Source: Pseudomonadota bacterium (GTDB taxonomy: Bacteria; SAR324; NAC60-12). Taken from it: DNA of 11,874 nucleotides. The translations under genes and the position numbers were made by a program. This document shows positions 1 through 7,798 of the stretch, piece after piece. Location: assembly GCA_014381795.1 (NCBI GenBank), contig JACNKY010000314.1, positions 1-11,874 on the forward strand. Direction: 5' to 3'. The notes below the pieces were generated by a model. The model did not search any database and was not told where the DNA came from. It worked only from the letters and a program-made list of their open reading frames with translations. How positions within the stretch are numbered: position 1 is the first letter of the stretch; every line of letters begins with the position of its first letter.

Positions 1-504
1 TTCAGGAAAACACGGCACGGACAAAGGGACGTTACTATGGATTTAAGTGACGATGTTGAATTGTTGAAAGGCCGTGACATTTTCATTCTTGATGATATGG
101 TGCGTACGGGTGGAACAATTGCTGCGAATATCAGTGCAATCTATGAATCAAATCGCAGCCGTCCCGCAAATATATTTTTCTACAGCACACATGCTACTAT
201 CTCTTCGGAAGCCCGCGAAAATTTAAATTCTCCTTACCTGAATCAATTTATCACGAGCAATACGATTCCAAGTGTTCTTAACAGAGATGATCAGGGGCGG
301 CTGCGGAAAAAAATTGTTGTACTGAAAATTGAAAAATGGATTGCTAACGCAATAAGACATTGTCTGGAAGAAGCACAACTTCCTGATGAAATTTATGGTA
401 TAAATTCTGTTACTCAGGCCGATGAATTTTACGAAGTTGATCTCTCTACAAAAAATCCTCTGCATAATAAGTCCCGCGTTCAACAGTACGAATTAACAAT
501 CTGA
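1..504 (+). CDS. PRPP synthetase-like phosphoribosyltransferase, C-terminal part (5' end outside window)
   Basis: The frame is open from base 1, and the ATG at 37 is internal: the upstream residues FRKTRHGQRDVT belong to the same fold, so about 167 C-terminal residues are visible. The clearest signal is the PRPP-binding loop ILDDMVRTGGTI (nt 91-123), which matches the 'DD..xTGGT' motif of type I phosphoribosyltransferases. The preceding K-x-R followed by a beta strand resembles ribose-phosphate pyrophosphokinase (ATP + ribose-5-phosphate to PRPP + AMP). The form is not the usual bacterial DTAGT; TGGT is closer to the divergent or archaeal-like class. After the core come an IVVLKIEKWIANAIRH helix typical of the family's end and an extra acidic tail. 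trkA starts 2 nt after the stop, suggesting co-transcription. The catalytic N-terminal half is not visible, so the substrate is uncertain; another phosphoribosyltransferase of this superfamily remains possible. Confidence 0.75.
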   Translation, partial: FRKTRHGQRDVTMDLSDDVELLKGRDIFILDDMVRTGGTIAANISAIYESNRSRPANIFFYSTHATISSEARENLNSPYLNQFITSNTIPSVLNRDDQGRLRKKIVVLKIEKWIANAIRHCLEEAQLPDEIYGINSVTQADEFYEVDLSTKNPLHNKSRVQQYELTI

Positions 505-506
505 TT

Positions 507-1895
507 ATGTCTCAAGACGAAAATACTCTCATCCTTGGAATTGGTGGAGTTGGTATGCACCTGGCTCAGCGTTTGGTGCATGAAGGTTACCCTGTGACCG
601 TTATTGAATCTGACCCTGATTTGCTGGGAAAAGCAGCTGAGGAATTGGATGCCCGCTTGATTTGCGGGAATGCGATGCAGCTTTCAAGCTGGAGAGAAGC
701 TCATGCTGAGAATATGGAACTGATGATTGCTACCACCAACGATGATTCCACCAATATGCTGGCTTCGTTGATCGCAGACAGATTCGGCATTGAACGTAAA
801 ATTGTACGGGCCCGCTCTATTGATTTAGTGGACGGAAGTATTTTATCTCAGGATGACCTGAAAATTGATTTGATAGTCCATCCTGAAGAACTGGTGGCAC
901 AGGAAATTTTTCGACTTGTGCAGCGTGCGTCTTGCAACGACCTTACTCCAGTTGGTGATGGAAATATGCGTGTGCTTGCCATGCGTATCAACGAGGATTC
1001 TCCCCTGCTTTTCAAAACACCGAAAGAACTTTCCGCTACTCATGCTGAATATAATTTCAGGGTTGTGGCGATTGCACGTGGAATATCTACTATTATTCCT
1101 CAGGCAGATGAAAAGATAAGGCCTTCCGATCAGGTTTTTATCATGGCTCGCACAGAAGATATGATGCCTCTGATGGACATGATGAAAATAGAGCATAAAA
1201 ATATTGAATATATGATGATTCTTGGCGGTGGTTTAGTAGGAAGAAGAGTAGCGCAACTTTTGGAGAAAGAAGTAGAGATAAAACTCATTGAAAATAATCC
1301 GGAACGTGCCGAAGAACTGGCATCAGAATTAAAAAATACTGAGGTAATTCATGGTGATGGGACAGATGCTAATTTGCTTGTAATGTCCGGACTGGATTCT
1401 ACAGAATCTTTTATTGCGACAACCGGAGATAATGAAACAAACATCATCAGTTGTCTCCTGGCCAAACATTTAATGAATAGAAATAATCGTGATCAGCGTG
1501 GCGGACAAGGAAAGACGATTGCGTTGGTCAACAAGGAAGATTATTTGGTTTTAGCATCCACAATTGGTTTGGACATTGCCCTTAACGCAAAAATATCCGC
1601 AGCCAATGAAATACTCAAGTTCGTACGACGAAATGAACTGTTATCAGTGGCGCATCTGCACGGTGTAGATGCCGAAGTTGTTGAACTGATTGCTTCACCG
1701 AAATCAGAAATTATACGTAAACCAATAAAAAAATTAGCGAACTACTTTCGTCAGCATAACATTTTGATTGGCGGGGTAGAGCAAGATGGAGTTTGGAAAG
1801 TCGCAGTAGGTACCACTGAAATAAAACCGCACAATCGTGTGGTTGCTGTTTGTTCCTCACAAAACCTGAAAAAAATAAGACAGTTATTTCATTGA
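507..1895 (+). CDS. trkA: Trk potassium uptake system NAD-binding subunit TrkA
   Basis: Peripheral cytoplasmic subunit that binds NAD(H) and gates a TrkH/KtrB-type potassium channel. At 462 aa it has the usual TrkA length and its duplicated layout: Rossmann/RCK half 1 (about residues 6-125) with G11-x-G13-x-x-G16 and the ribose-binding acidic E34; RCK-C domain 1 (about 140-225); half 2 (about 235-370) with G240-x-G242-x-x-G245 and E262; RCK-C domain 2 (about 380-462). The ATG lies 2 nt after the upstream stop and has no Shine-Dalgarno sequence, so translation is probably coupled. No trkH or ktrB lies in the window, so the channel partner is either upstream of the phosphoribosyltransferase gene or elsewhere. 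The family assignment is firm. An AT-only hairpin overlaps the stop codon but is too weak to call as a terminator. Confidence 0.95.
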   Translation: MSQDENTLILGIGGVGMHLAQRLVHEGYPVTVIESDPDLLGKAAEELDARLICGNAMQLSSWREAHAENMELMIATTNDDSTNMLASLIADRFGIERKIVRARSIDLVDGSILSQDDLKIDLIVHPEELVAQEIFRLVQRASCNDLTPVGDGNMRVLAMRINEDSPLLFKTPKELSATHAEYNFRVVAIARGISTIIPQADEKIRPSDQVFIMARTEDMMPLMDMMKIEHKNIEYMMILGGGLVGRRVAQLLEKEVEIKLIENNPERAEELASELKNTEVIHGDGTDANLLVMSGLDSTESFIATTGDNETNIISCLLAKHLMNRNNRDQRGGQGKTIALVNKEDYLVLASTIGLDIALNAKISAANEILKFVRRNELLSVAHLHGVDAEVVELIASPKSEIIRKPIKKLANYFRQHNILIGGVEQDGVWKVAVGTTEIKPHNRVVAVCSSQNLKKIRQLFH

Positions 1896-1950
1896 AATAA
1901 TTAGCTATATTCCTCCACAAAATCTTTTTATATTTATTTAAAATAAAACC

Positions 1951-1979
1951 TACCATTCTTAAATGAATGGGTATATACT
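1951..1979 (+). promoter_or_regulatory. Possible promoter/operator hairpin before the small lipoprotein gene
   Basis: An imperfect inverted repeat lies immediately upstream of the lipoprotein start: TACCATTC (1951-1958), a 6-nt AT loop, then GAATGGGTA (1965-1973) with one bulged G. It runs straight into TATACT (1974-1979), a good sigma70 -10 match. I see no convincing -35 at the right spacing. A transcript starting 6-7 nt after the -10 would begin at about the ATG at 1986. An activator- or repressor-controlled promoter is one reading; chance in AT-rich DNA is the other. Confidence 0.25.
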
Positions 1980-1985
1980 GTTTCA

Positions 1986-2318
1986 ATGAAATTTATGTTG
2001 AGTGGTGTAACCGGGATATTATTGCTTTCTGTGACAGCTTGCAGCCAGGAGCGAAGATATATTTACCCACAGGGACAACGTCTCGAACTTCAAAGGATCT
2101 GCCGTTCTGTAACTGCCGGAAATTCAAACAGGTTTATGGTTTTATTGGGAAAAATTTACCCCCTGAACAATGATGGTCCAACTGCTCCATTGGAAGAAAT
2201 CAGCACAACTCTGGAAGATGCAGGTTATTTTTGTGGGCCTTATCGCTTAAAAAACTCGGCTTGTCCTACAGGTAAAAACAGAAGACTTGATAAGTCTGCG
2301 TGTGCCTTTTCAAGATAA
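1986..2318 (+). CDS. Small predicted lipoprotein, function unknown
   Basis: A 110-aa protein that I do not recognise. The N-terminus is a typical lipoprotein signal: Lys2, a hydrophobic stretch (residues 4-17), then a lipobox V16-T17-A18-C19, after which Cys19 would be lipidated and the protein held in the envelope. The mature part (about 92 aa) is basic and contains four more cysteines (39, 83, 93, 106), enough for two disulfides in the periplasm. No membrane segment follows the signal. There is no Shine-Dalgarno sequence; the nearby ATG at 1995 is a possible alternative start. The gene stands alone, with about 90 bp to trkA and 217 bp to ftsA. The lipobox supports this frame over the overlapping frame starting at 1967. 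It is real with moderate confidence. Confidence 0.6.
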   Translation: MKFMLSGVTGILLLSVTACSQERRYIYPQGQRLELQRICRSVTAGNSNRFMVLLGKIYPLNNDGPTAPLEEISTTLEDAGYFCGPYRLKNSACPTGKNRRLDKSACAFSR

Positions 2319-2535
2319 GTATTTGAAATAATTTGATTAATGTTAAATAATAAAATACAGCATTCTTCATTATGACCTGCAATAATTATAAATCACTTCA
2401 CTTTTGTAAAATATTTATCCAACCATTTGGAACGCTAAATTAACATGGACAGTAAATTGCACCCGACCAAGAGTCCGTTTTATTTATTAACAAAAACTGC
2501 AATTAGAACAGAAATTTATTGGACGAGGAGCATGG
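2319..2535. other. AT-rich intergenic region upstream of ftsA
   Basis: This 217-bp gap presumably carries the ftsA promoter. I find no gene, no strong terminator hairpin after the lipoprotein gene, and no close match to a -35/-10 pair. The best weak candidate is TTGCAC followed 17 nt later by TTATTT near 2457-2485, which matches the consensus poorly. Confidence 0.4.
2525..2530 (+). promoter_or_regulatory. Ribosome binding site deciding the ftsA start
   Basis: GAGGAG sits 5 nt before the ATG at 2536 and selects it. An out-of-frame ATG at 2532 lies between them and would be too close to the site to be used efficiently. Confidence 0.7.
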
Positions 2536-3777
2536 ATGCCATCGAACACTAAAAATAATAATTTGATCGTAGGCCTTGATATTGGTACTACAAAAATATG
2601 TGCAATTGCGGTCGAAGGCGATAACGTAGATGAATTGAATGTGGTTGGTGTCGGCACGGCGAAATCAGATGGATTACGCAAAGGTGTTGTTGTTAACATT
2701 GAAAAGACAGTCAAAGCCATTAAAAAGGCAGTTGAAGAATGTGAGCTAATGTGCGGAGCGCAGATTCGTTCAGTTTATGCAGGAATTGCAGGACATCACA
2801 TTAGAGGACAGAACAGTCGCGGAATGGTCACGGTTTATCATAACCGGATAGTCACTGAAGAAGACATTCGGCGTGTAATCGATGCAGCTCAGGTTCTTAT
2901 TCCAAATGACAGGGAGGTTTTGCATATTCTTCCCCAGGAATTCATAGTTGATGATCAAGATGGGGTGCAAAACCCTCTCGGCATGGCGGCAGCGCGGTTA
3001 GAGGTGAATGTTCATATTGTAACCGGTTCAGTAACTTCAGCACAAAATATTATTAAATGCTGCAACCAGTCAGGATTAGATGTTGAGGACATAGTTTTGG
3101 AACCTTTGGCTTCAAGCCAGGCCGTCCTCAGTCCGGATGAACAGGAGGTTGGTGTAGTACTGGTGGACATAGGCGGAGGCACAACGGATGTTACTATTTA
3201 TTCTGAAGGCAGTATTGTCCATACGTCAGTATTAGCCTTGGGTGGTAATCATTTGACACACGATATTGCGATTGGACTGGGTGCTCCTTTGCGTGAAGCT
3301 GAGGATATAAAACACAAGTACGGTGTAGCGATGGCCAGCATGGTAGGAGAAGAAGAAATGATTGACGTACCGAGTGTTGGTGGTAGAAATAACCGTACAA
3401 TGCAGAAGCGAGTACTGGCCAGCATTATCGAGGACCGTTTCAGGGAAATATTTGAATTGATCGCGCATGAAATTGAGAAGACACATTTTCATACACTGAT
3501 GGCTTCAGGAGTAGTAATTACAGGTGGAACCTGCATTATGTCAGGAGCAGACAGGCTTGCTTCCCAAGTCTTGAATTTGCCTGTTCGGGTAGGTTATCCG
3601 GAAAACATCTCAGGTTTACGTGAAATGATTTATTCTCCCAAGTATGCAACAAGTGTAGGACTTGTACGTTACGGAATCACCAGTAATCAGGGAAAATTGA
3701 ATTTTGTCGGTGACGACACAAATCTATTTCATAAAGTATCCAGAAGAATGAAAGATTGGATGCAAGATTTTTTTTAG
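2536..3777 (+). CDS. ftsA: Cell division protein FtsA
   Basis: Actin-like ATPase that tethers FtsZ filaments to the inner face of the membrane and recruits later divisome proteins. The 413 residues show the actin/Hsp70-type nucleotide fold: phosphate-1 loop LDIGTTK (14-20), phosphate-2 loop DIGGGTTD (211-218), and adenosine motif VVITGGTCIMSG (326-337). The SHS2/1C subdomain that replaces actin subdomain 1B lies at about 85-165. The last 17 residues (397-413, with R403, R404, K406 among F, V, M, W) form the expected amphipathic membrane-targeting helix. It has a good GAGGAG ribosome binding site. ftsZ follows after about 60 bp, the classic order. There is no ftsQ, ddl or mur gene upstream, so this is ftsAZ outside the usual upstream dcw context. 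Confidence 0.97.
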   Translation: MPSNTKNNNLIVGLDIGTTKICAIAVEGDNVDELNVVGVGTAKSDGLRKGVVVNIEKTVKAIKKAVEECELMCGAQIRSVYAGIAGHHIRGQNSRGMVTVYHNRIVTEEDIRRVIDAAQVLIPNDREVLHILPQEFIVDDQDGVQNPLGMAAARLEVNVHIVTGSVTSAQNIIKCCNQSGLDVEDIVLEPLASSQAVLSPDEQEVGVVLVDIGGGTTDVTIYSEGSIVHTSVLALGGNHLTHDIAIGLGAPLREAEDIKHKYGVAMASMVGEEEMIDVPSVGGRNNRTMQKRVLASIIEDRFREIFELIAHEIEKTHFHTLMASGVVITGGTCIMSGADRLASQVLNLPVRVGYPENISGLREMIYSPKYATSVGLVRYGITSNQGKLNFVGDDTNLFHKVSRRMKDWMQDFF

Positions 3778-3827
3778 TATTTAAATTTAAGATCAATACC
3801 AAACCCTATTTATTAGCAACAAAAAAT

Positions 3828-3831
3828 GGAG
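3828..3831 (+). promoter_or_regulatory. Ribosome binding site deciding the ftsZ start
   Basis: GGAG lies 6 nt before the ATG at 3838. It overlaps the last base of another in-frame ATG at 3826, which has no site of its own. This favours 3838 as the real start, giving 596 aa rather than 600. Confidence 0.65.
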
Positions 3832-3837
3832 AAAAAT

Positions 3838-5628
3838 ATGCTGAATTTTTCTGATATCCAACCTGTTCGTGATGATACTCCGAATATCAAAGTTGTAGGA
3901 GTTGGTGGAGGTGGAGGAAATGCCGTAAATCGGATGATCCAGTCAGGGGTACAAGGTATTGATTTCATCGTGGCAAATACAGATTTGCAGGATTTACGTA
4001 AGTCTCTTGCACCGCAGAAATTACAAATAGGAAGTCAGTGTTCGCGTGGACTCGGAGCAGGCGCTAAGCCGGAAATGGGCAGAAACGCTGCATTAGAAAG
4101 TATTGATCAAATTAAGGACTCCCTGCAGGGTGCGGACATGGTTTTTCTGGCTGCGGGAATGGGGGGTGGAACAGGTACCGGAGGTACACCAATTGTGGCT
4201 CGGATTGCACAGGAGATTAAAGCACTCACCGTTGGTGTTGTAACTCTGCCTTTTAATTTCGAAGCAAAAAAACGACGCAAGGCCGCAGATTTAGGAGTGC
4301 GAGAATTAAGAGATCATGTTGATACTTTGATTGTAGTTCCAAACGAAAACTTGTTCAGTATCATCAACAGACGCACACCGATGACAGAGGCCTTTGGTTA
4401 TGCGGATGATGTGTTGCGTCAAGGTGTACAGGGAATCTCAGATCTGATTACTAGAGATGGTTTGGTCAATTTGGACTTTGCGGACGTCCGGACTGTAATG
4501 GCCAATAAAGGAAAGGCAGTTATGGGTACAGGAATGGCCTCAGGTGAAAACAGGGCAAGACATGCTGCAGAACAGGCTTTACACAGTCCTTTGTTAAACG
4601 ACAATAGAATTGATGGTGCAAGAGGTATTTTAATAAATGTCGTTGGTGGAATGTCTATGGGCATGCAGGAGGTTGACGAAGCATCAACCTTCATTAAGGA
4701 ACACGGACACAAAGATGCTGAAATAATCTGGGGTGCAGCTATCAATCCGGATTTTGAAGACCAAATGATGATCACCGTAATTGCAACCGGTTTTGAGGAA
4801 CAAGACGAAGATACTGTAAAAGTTACTGTGCCGGCCTTACCCGCAACGCCTTTTGATATGCTTGCAGATTCGAAGGAGAAAAGCTCATCGTTTTATGATG
4901 CAGAAAATGATGAAAATAATTCTGAAGATGAGCTTGATATTACAGCGAGTAATTCCTTGGGGAGCTTCAACAGGGTATTTCAAAATGTGGACTCTGCTCC
5001 GCTTGTGGAAGATGCTGAACCTCTTAACGGATCAGAGACTGAAAATGAATTCGCAGTGTTTACGGAAAATACTGAGTCTGCTGAGGAAGATGCTGTTGCT
5101 GTTGATCAGGAAGAAATTTCGGAATATGAAACTCCAGTGTTTTCTTCCGAAATTGAACTTCAGGACATTAATACAAATGACGAATTGGCTTCTGAGGATG
5201 AATCAGTAAAGCTCAGTCTGGACAGTGAGGAAGTAGAAAATCACACTACAGATACCTTATCAAATGGATCTCCTTTAGAAGAAAACACGGTCTTTTCTAC
5301 TTTAAGTAAAGCTGAAGAAGTAACCAGAGCATTTGAAAATTTGCCTATTGACATTCCTTCATCAGACTTGATAGATGCTGAAACTTATTCAATACACGGT
5401 CAGTCAGATCAGTCTAGCAGGTTGAATGTTGAAGAAAAAACTGCTGCAAATCCCCTTTCTTATGCAAATATTCTTTCTGAAAAATCTGCTGAAGTTGAAA
5501 CAAGCACAGTTGAAACCAGCCCGTTGATTCCCGATTGGGCGAAACAGACTGAAAATCCTGCATTTTATCATAATTTAGATATTCCTACTTTTCTAAGAAG
5601 ACGCGGCTCAAATAGACCTCGACAATAA
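3838..5628 (+). CDS. ftsZ: Cell division protein FtsZ with an unusually long acidic linker
   Basis: Tubulin-like GTPase that forms the Z-ring. From the ATG at 3838 it has 596 aa against about 350-400 in most bacteria. The GTPase core (about 16-320) is complete: [14 protein letters not shown] (20-33), the tubulin signature GGGTGTG (109-115), and T7 loop NLDFADV (211-217) with D213 and D216 for hydrolysis across the subunit interface. After residue about 321 comes a low-complexity region of about 260 residues rich in Glu, Asp, Ser, Thr and Asn, which is the intrinsically disordered linker. The protein ends with the conserved C-terminal peptide IPTFLRRR (582-589) that binds FtsA, plus a basic tail. 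The intact peptide shows the long linker is not a frameshift artefact. An in-frame ATG at 3826 is the alternative start. Confidence 0.97.
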   Translation: MLNFSDIQPVRDDTPNIKVVGVGGGGGNAVNRMIQSGVQGIDFIVANTDLQDLRKSLAPQKLQIGSQCSRGLGAGAKPEMGRNAALESIDQIKDSLQGADMVFLAAGMGGGTGTGGTPIVARIAQEIKALTVGVVTLPFNFEAKKRRKAADLGVRELRDHVDTLIVVPNENLFSIINRRTPMTEAFGYADDVLRQGVQGISDLITRDGLVNLDFADVRTVMANKGKAVMGTGMASGENRARHAAEQALHSPLLNDNRIDGARGILINVVGGMSMGMQEVDEASTFIKEHGHKDAEIIWGAAINPDFEDQMMITVIATGFEEQDEDTVKVTVPALPATPFDMLADSKEKSSSFYDAENDENNSEDELDITASNSLGSFNRVFQNVDSAPLVEDAEPLNGSETENEFAVFTENTESAEEDAVAVDQEEISEYETPVFSSEIELQDINTNDELASEDESVKLSLDSEEVENHTTDTLSNGSPLEENTVFSTLSKAEEVTRAFENLPIDIPSSDLIDAETYSIHGQSDQSSRLNVEEKTAANPLSYANILSEKSAEVETSTVETSPLIPDWAKQTENPAFYHNLDIPTFLRRRGSNRPRQ

Positions 5629-5855
5629 AAAAACTTGTGGTTCTATTTCGTTCTCATTATCCTTACACTCTGAAGTCGACAAGCGGAGTTGTTGTTAGAT
5701 AAATGCTGAGAATATGAAATAACACAAGTACCATCCAGTACAATTAATTCCGTCATATTCAGACATCACTCACTAGTTTTCAACGTTCAAAGTAGCTGAT
5801 TCCTCTAATTTGGATGCGTTGCTTTAAAGAATTAAACTTTTATAGTTTATTTTTT
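5629..5855. other. Intergenic region between ftsZ and the FHA gene pair
   Basis: About 227 bp (185 bp if the FHA gene starts at 5814). I see no rho-independent terminator after ftsZ and no small gene that I can support. A 7-bp inverted match (ACTTGTG at 5633-5639, CACAAGT at 5723-5729) is probably chance. A candidate promoter lies at the right end. Confidence 0.4.
5819..5846 (+). promoter_or_regulatory. Candidate sigma70-type promoter for the FHA gene pair
   Basis: TTGCTT (5819-5824) and TATAGT (5841-5846) are separated by 16 nt. A transcript from here would start at about 5852-5854, almost on the ATG at 5856, so the mRNA would be nearly leaderless. This fits the absence of a Shine-Dalgarno sequence, but AT-rich DNA yields such matches by chance. 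Confidence 0.3.
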
Positions 5856-6731
5856 ATGAAATCAACACGTACCTTGTATTATTCCACTTTAGGCCTTTTA
5901 GGCGGCCTCTGCGGTTGGACTTTAATGCAAAGCGGGTTTCATGTATTTGATGCTCTTTCCATCTCTGGAATTACAGGACTGAACATTGTCTGGCTCAATA
6001 AATTTATCTATGAAGGGGCTTTGATAGGCTTGGGCTTAGGCATGGTTTTACAGGCGAGAGTTTCTCTATGGTACCATCATGATTTGGTACACATTATGTC
6101 CAAGATTTTTTTTGGAGCTGTTGTGGGTTCAGCCACAGGGCTATTTTGCTTCGGGTTAGGCCATTTTATGCAGATATGGCATATATCACCCATATTAAGC
6201 CGTTTGACAAGTTGGACGCTTTTAGGATTATTTATTGTTGGAACCACTGAGTATTTTCGCTCCCATTCAGGAATATTATTGCAACGGATCATTAGTGGAG
6301 GAATAGGAGGATTTATTGGCGGTGGAATTTTTGAATTATTAATGCTGTATCAGATGAGCGGTCCGGAACATCTCTATGGGTTAGTTCTAGCCGGTTTCAG
6401 CATCTCTTTATTTATTGGACTGTATGAAAATAGCGTTACTTCTTTTGCTTTAAGAGTCTTAACAGGCAAACAAGAAGGACAAATATTTTTACTTGATCAA
6501 AATAGTTTTACCTTAGGTTATAGTTCACAAAATGACTTTATTCTAAATGGTTATGCAGAAGTGTGTAACTTACATGCTCATATTTACAAAAAAGACAATC
6601 AGCTCTTTATTGAAAATACAGACGCAGATAGTGAAGTTTTAGTGAATTATCGTCAGGTTGATCAACAAGCCATGAAAAAAGGGGATGTCATCAAAATAGG
6701 TACAGCGCAATTGCAGTACTATGAAATCTGA
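5856..6731 (+). CDS. Polytopic membrane protein with C-terminal FHA domain
   Basis: A 291-aa integral membrane protein. Residues 1-191 hold about six hydrophobic, glycine-rich segments (roughly 8-25, 48-68, 83-103, 117-131, 141-165, 172-191); residues 205-291 form an FHA-type beta sandwich. The FHA landmarks are GYSSQND (221-227), H240 of the usual SxxH, N264 in place of the NG turn, and KKGDVIKIG (274-282). The normal phosphothreonine contacts are altered: the Arg after the first Gly is Tyr222, and the Ser three before His is Cys237. The FHA domain probably faces the cytoplasm. I chose ATG 5856 because MKSTRT starts like a membrane protein; the in-frame ATG at 5814 would add 14 residues and overlaps the candidate promoter. 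The stop overlaps the next gene's ATG (TGATG), indicating coupling. The fold is moderately sure; the function is unknown. Confidence 0.8.
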   Translation: MKSTRTLYYSTLGLLGGLCGWTLMQSGFHVFDALSISGITGLNIVWLNKFIYEGALIGLGLGMVLQARVSLWYHHDLVHIMSKIFFGAVVGSATGLFCFGLGHFMQIWHISPILSRLTSWTLLGLFIVGTTEYFRSHSGILLQRIISGGIGGFIGGGIFELLMLYQMSGPEHLYGLVLAGFSISLFIGLYENSVTSFALRVLTGKQEGQIFLLDQNSFTLGYSSQNDFILNGYAEVCNLHAHIYKKDNQLFIENTDADSEVLVNYRQVDQQAMKKGDVIKIGTAQLQYYEI

Positions 6732-7798
6732 TGTTCTCTCAAATATTTCGAAATCTTTGTGCCTGCGCGTCTAGCGTTGGTCTGATTTTTATTAGTGTCT
6801 TTTATTCAACATTGTTGCCGGCTGCAGAAGATGCAGTTACGGAAAGTGTGTTGAATGAGGACGACACGTTACTTTCGTTTACGGATTATTTGTTCCCGGA
6901 AACGTACTTCCTTAAGATTGATAACAATCCTCTCCTGACTTTTGCTGCGTCTCTGCTATTATTTGCTGTAGTTCTTTTAGTTGTCTATGCTCTTTGGTAT
7001 CTCCGAAAGCCTAAAGTAAGCACACTTCCTGGTGCAGGTTTTAAACTGCTTAATCTAAATGAGCAATCTTCTTTCATTCCGCTTAAAGCTGAAGTTCAAA
7101 CACTTGAATTTCTAACAAAGATTCAAACAAGTCAAAAATATCGTTTGTCAGCAAATTTAAATAGAGTGACCTTAACTCCGCATCAGAACACTTTTTTGGT
7201 GGAAGACAAGAACTTCAAGAATGCACTGCTGATAAATCGGAGACGTTCCCATCGTACAATATTGTGTGATAATGACGTTTTGGATGTAGGTGAAATGATT
7301 TTACTTTACTGTAACAATGATGTGCCTGCCGGTAAAATTCAACGCACTACGCGGATGGATTATCAACTACCTGTCTCACAAGTTAAACCTAAAGGACCAG
7401 TCCAAAAAGGAACGCCAATATTAACTCCCGCCGGAAGTCAGCAGGAGATTCTTTTAGTACGAAATATGAATACTTTAGGATCATCTAATTTCAATGATGT
7501 TATTATAACCAGTGATGAAGTTGCCCTGATACACGCAAAAATATATAAGGTAGGACAATCATGGAAAATTATAAACCTGCTTAATCATGAAACGACTACT
7601 GTGAACGGACGCAGGATAGATCAGCGTTTTTTGAAGGATGGAGATGAAATCGCGGTTGGAGATACATTATTCAAGTTCAGCACCAGCAAAGTCCAGACGA
7701 AGCAGGTACGCAGACTCAGAACAGAAACTGCTAAAAAAGAAACTGCTAAAAAAGAAACTGCTAAAAAAGAAACTGCTAAAAAATCTGTCAAAACTTAA
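6731..7798 (+). CDS. Membrane-anchored protein with C-terminal FHA domain and Lys-rich repeat tail
   Basis: 355 aa. In order: a hydrophobic N-terminus that looks like a signal peptide (1-31, ending near LLPAAEDA); a short acidic extracytoplasmic stretch (32-66); one membrane segment (68-90) followed by LRKPK, so the rest is probably cytoplasmic; a weak FHA-like region (about 120-195, ending INRRRSHRTILCDNDVLDVG); a linker; an FHA domain (about 240-316) with NTLGSSNFND (247-256), H268, VNGRR (291-295) and LKDGDEIAVG (301-310); then four ETAKK repeats (332-351). As in its partner, the FHA Arg is replaced (Ser251) and the SxxH Ser is Ala265. It is coupled to the upstream FHA gene by a 1-nt overlap. 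Its stop shares TTAA with the convergent gene. I do not recognise a named family; it is likely the partner of the upstream membrane protein. Confidence 0.8.
   Translation: MFSQIFRNLCACASSVGLIFISVFYSTLLPAAEDAVTESVLNEDDTLLSFTDYLFPETYFLKIDNNPLLTFAASLLLFAVVLLVVYALWYLRKPKVSTLPGAGFKLLNLNEQSSFIPLKAEVQTLEFLTKIQTSQKYRLSANLNRVTLTPHQNTFLVEDKNFKNALLINRRRSHRTILCDNDVLDVGEMILLYCNNDVPAGKIQRTTRMDYQLPVSQVKPKGPVQKGTPILTPAGSQQEILLVRNMNTLGSSNFNDVIITSDEVALIHAKIYKVGQSWKIINLLNHETTTVNGRRIDQRFLKDGDEIAVGDTLFKFSTSKVQTKQVRRLRTETAKKETAKKETAKKETAKKSVKT
7724..7783 (+). repeat. Four perfect 15-bp tandem repeats encoding ETAKK
   Basis: Four identical units of GAAACTGCTAAAAAA (7724-7738, 7739-7753, 7754-7768, 7769-7783), in frame with the FHA gene. 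They give (Glu-Thr-Ala-Lys-Lys)x4 and a basic tail. Each unit contains an A6 run. Identity at the nucleotide level points to recent expansion. Confidence 0.95.

Noticed and set aside
37..504. ATG at 37 as the true start of the first gene
   Set aside because: The frame is open to base 1 and the residues before it (FRKTRHGQRDVT) match the phosphoribosyltransferase core, so the gene is cut by the window edge.
1884..1900. TTATTT/AAATAA hairpin at the trkA stop as a terminator
   Set aside because: A six-base AT-only stem without a following U-run; too weak and easily chance in this base composition.
1967..2173. 68-aa frame overlapping the lipoprotein gene
   Set aside because: It has no signal sequence or motif, whereas the 1986 frame has a clean lipobox and is longer.
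4419..4775. 118-aa minus-strand reading frame inside ftsZ
   Set aside because: It lies wholly opposite the conserved GTPase core and has no recognisable domain; a shadow of ftsZ.
4853..5209. 118-aa plus-strand frame in the ftsZ linker
   Set aside because: A Leu/Met/Lys-rich out-of-frame reading of the acidic linker; ftsZ remains in frame to its conserved C-terminal peptide.
5633..5729. ACTTGTG/CACAAGT inverted match flanking part of the ftsZ-FHA gap as mobile-element ends
   Set aside because: Only 7 bp, enclosing about 83 bp of non-coding DNA, with no target duplication or transposase.
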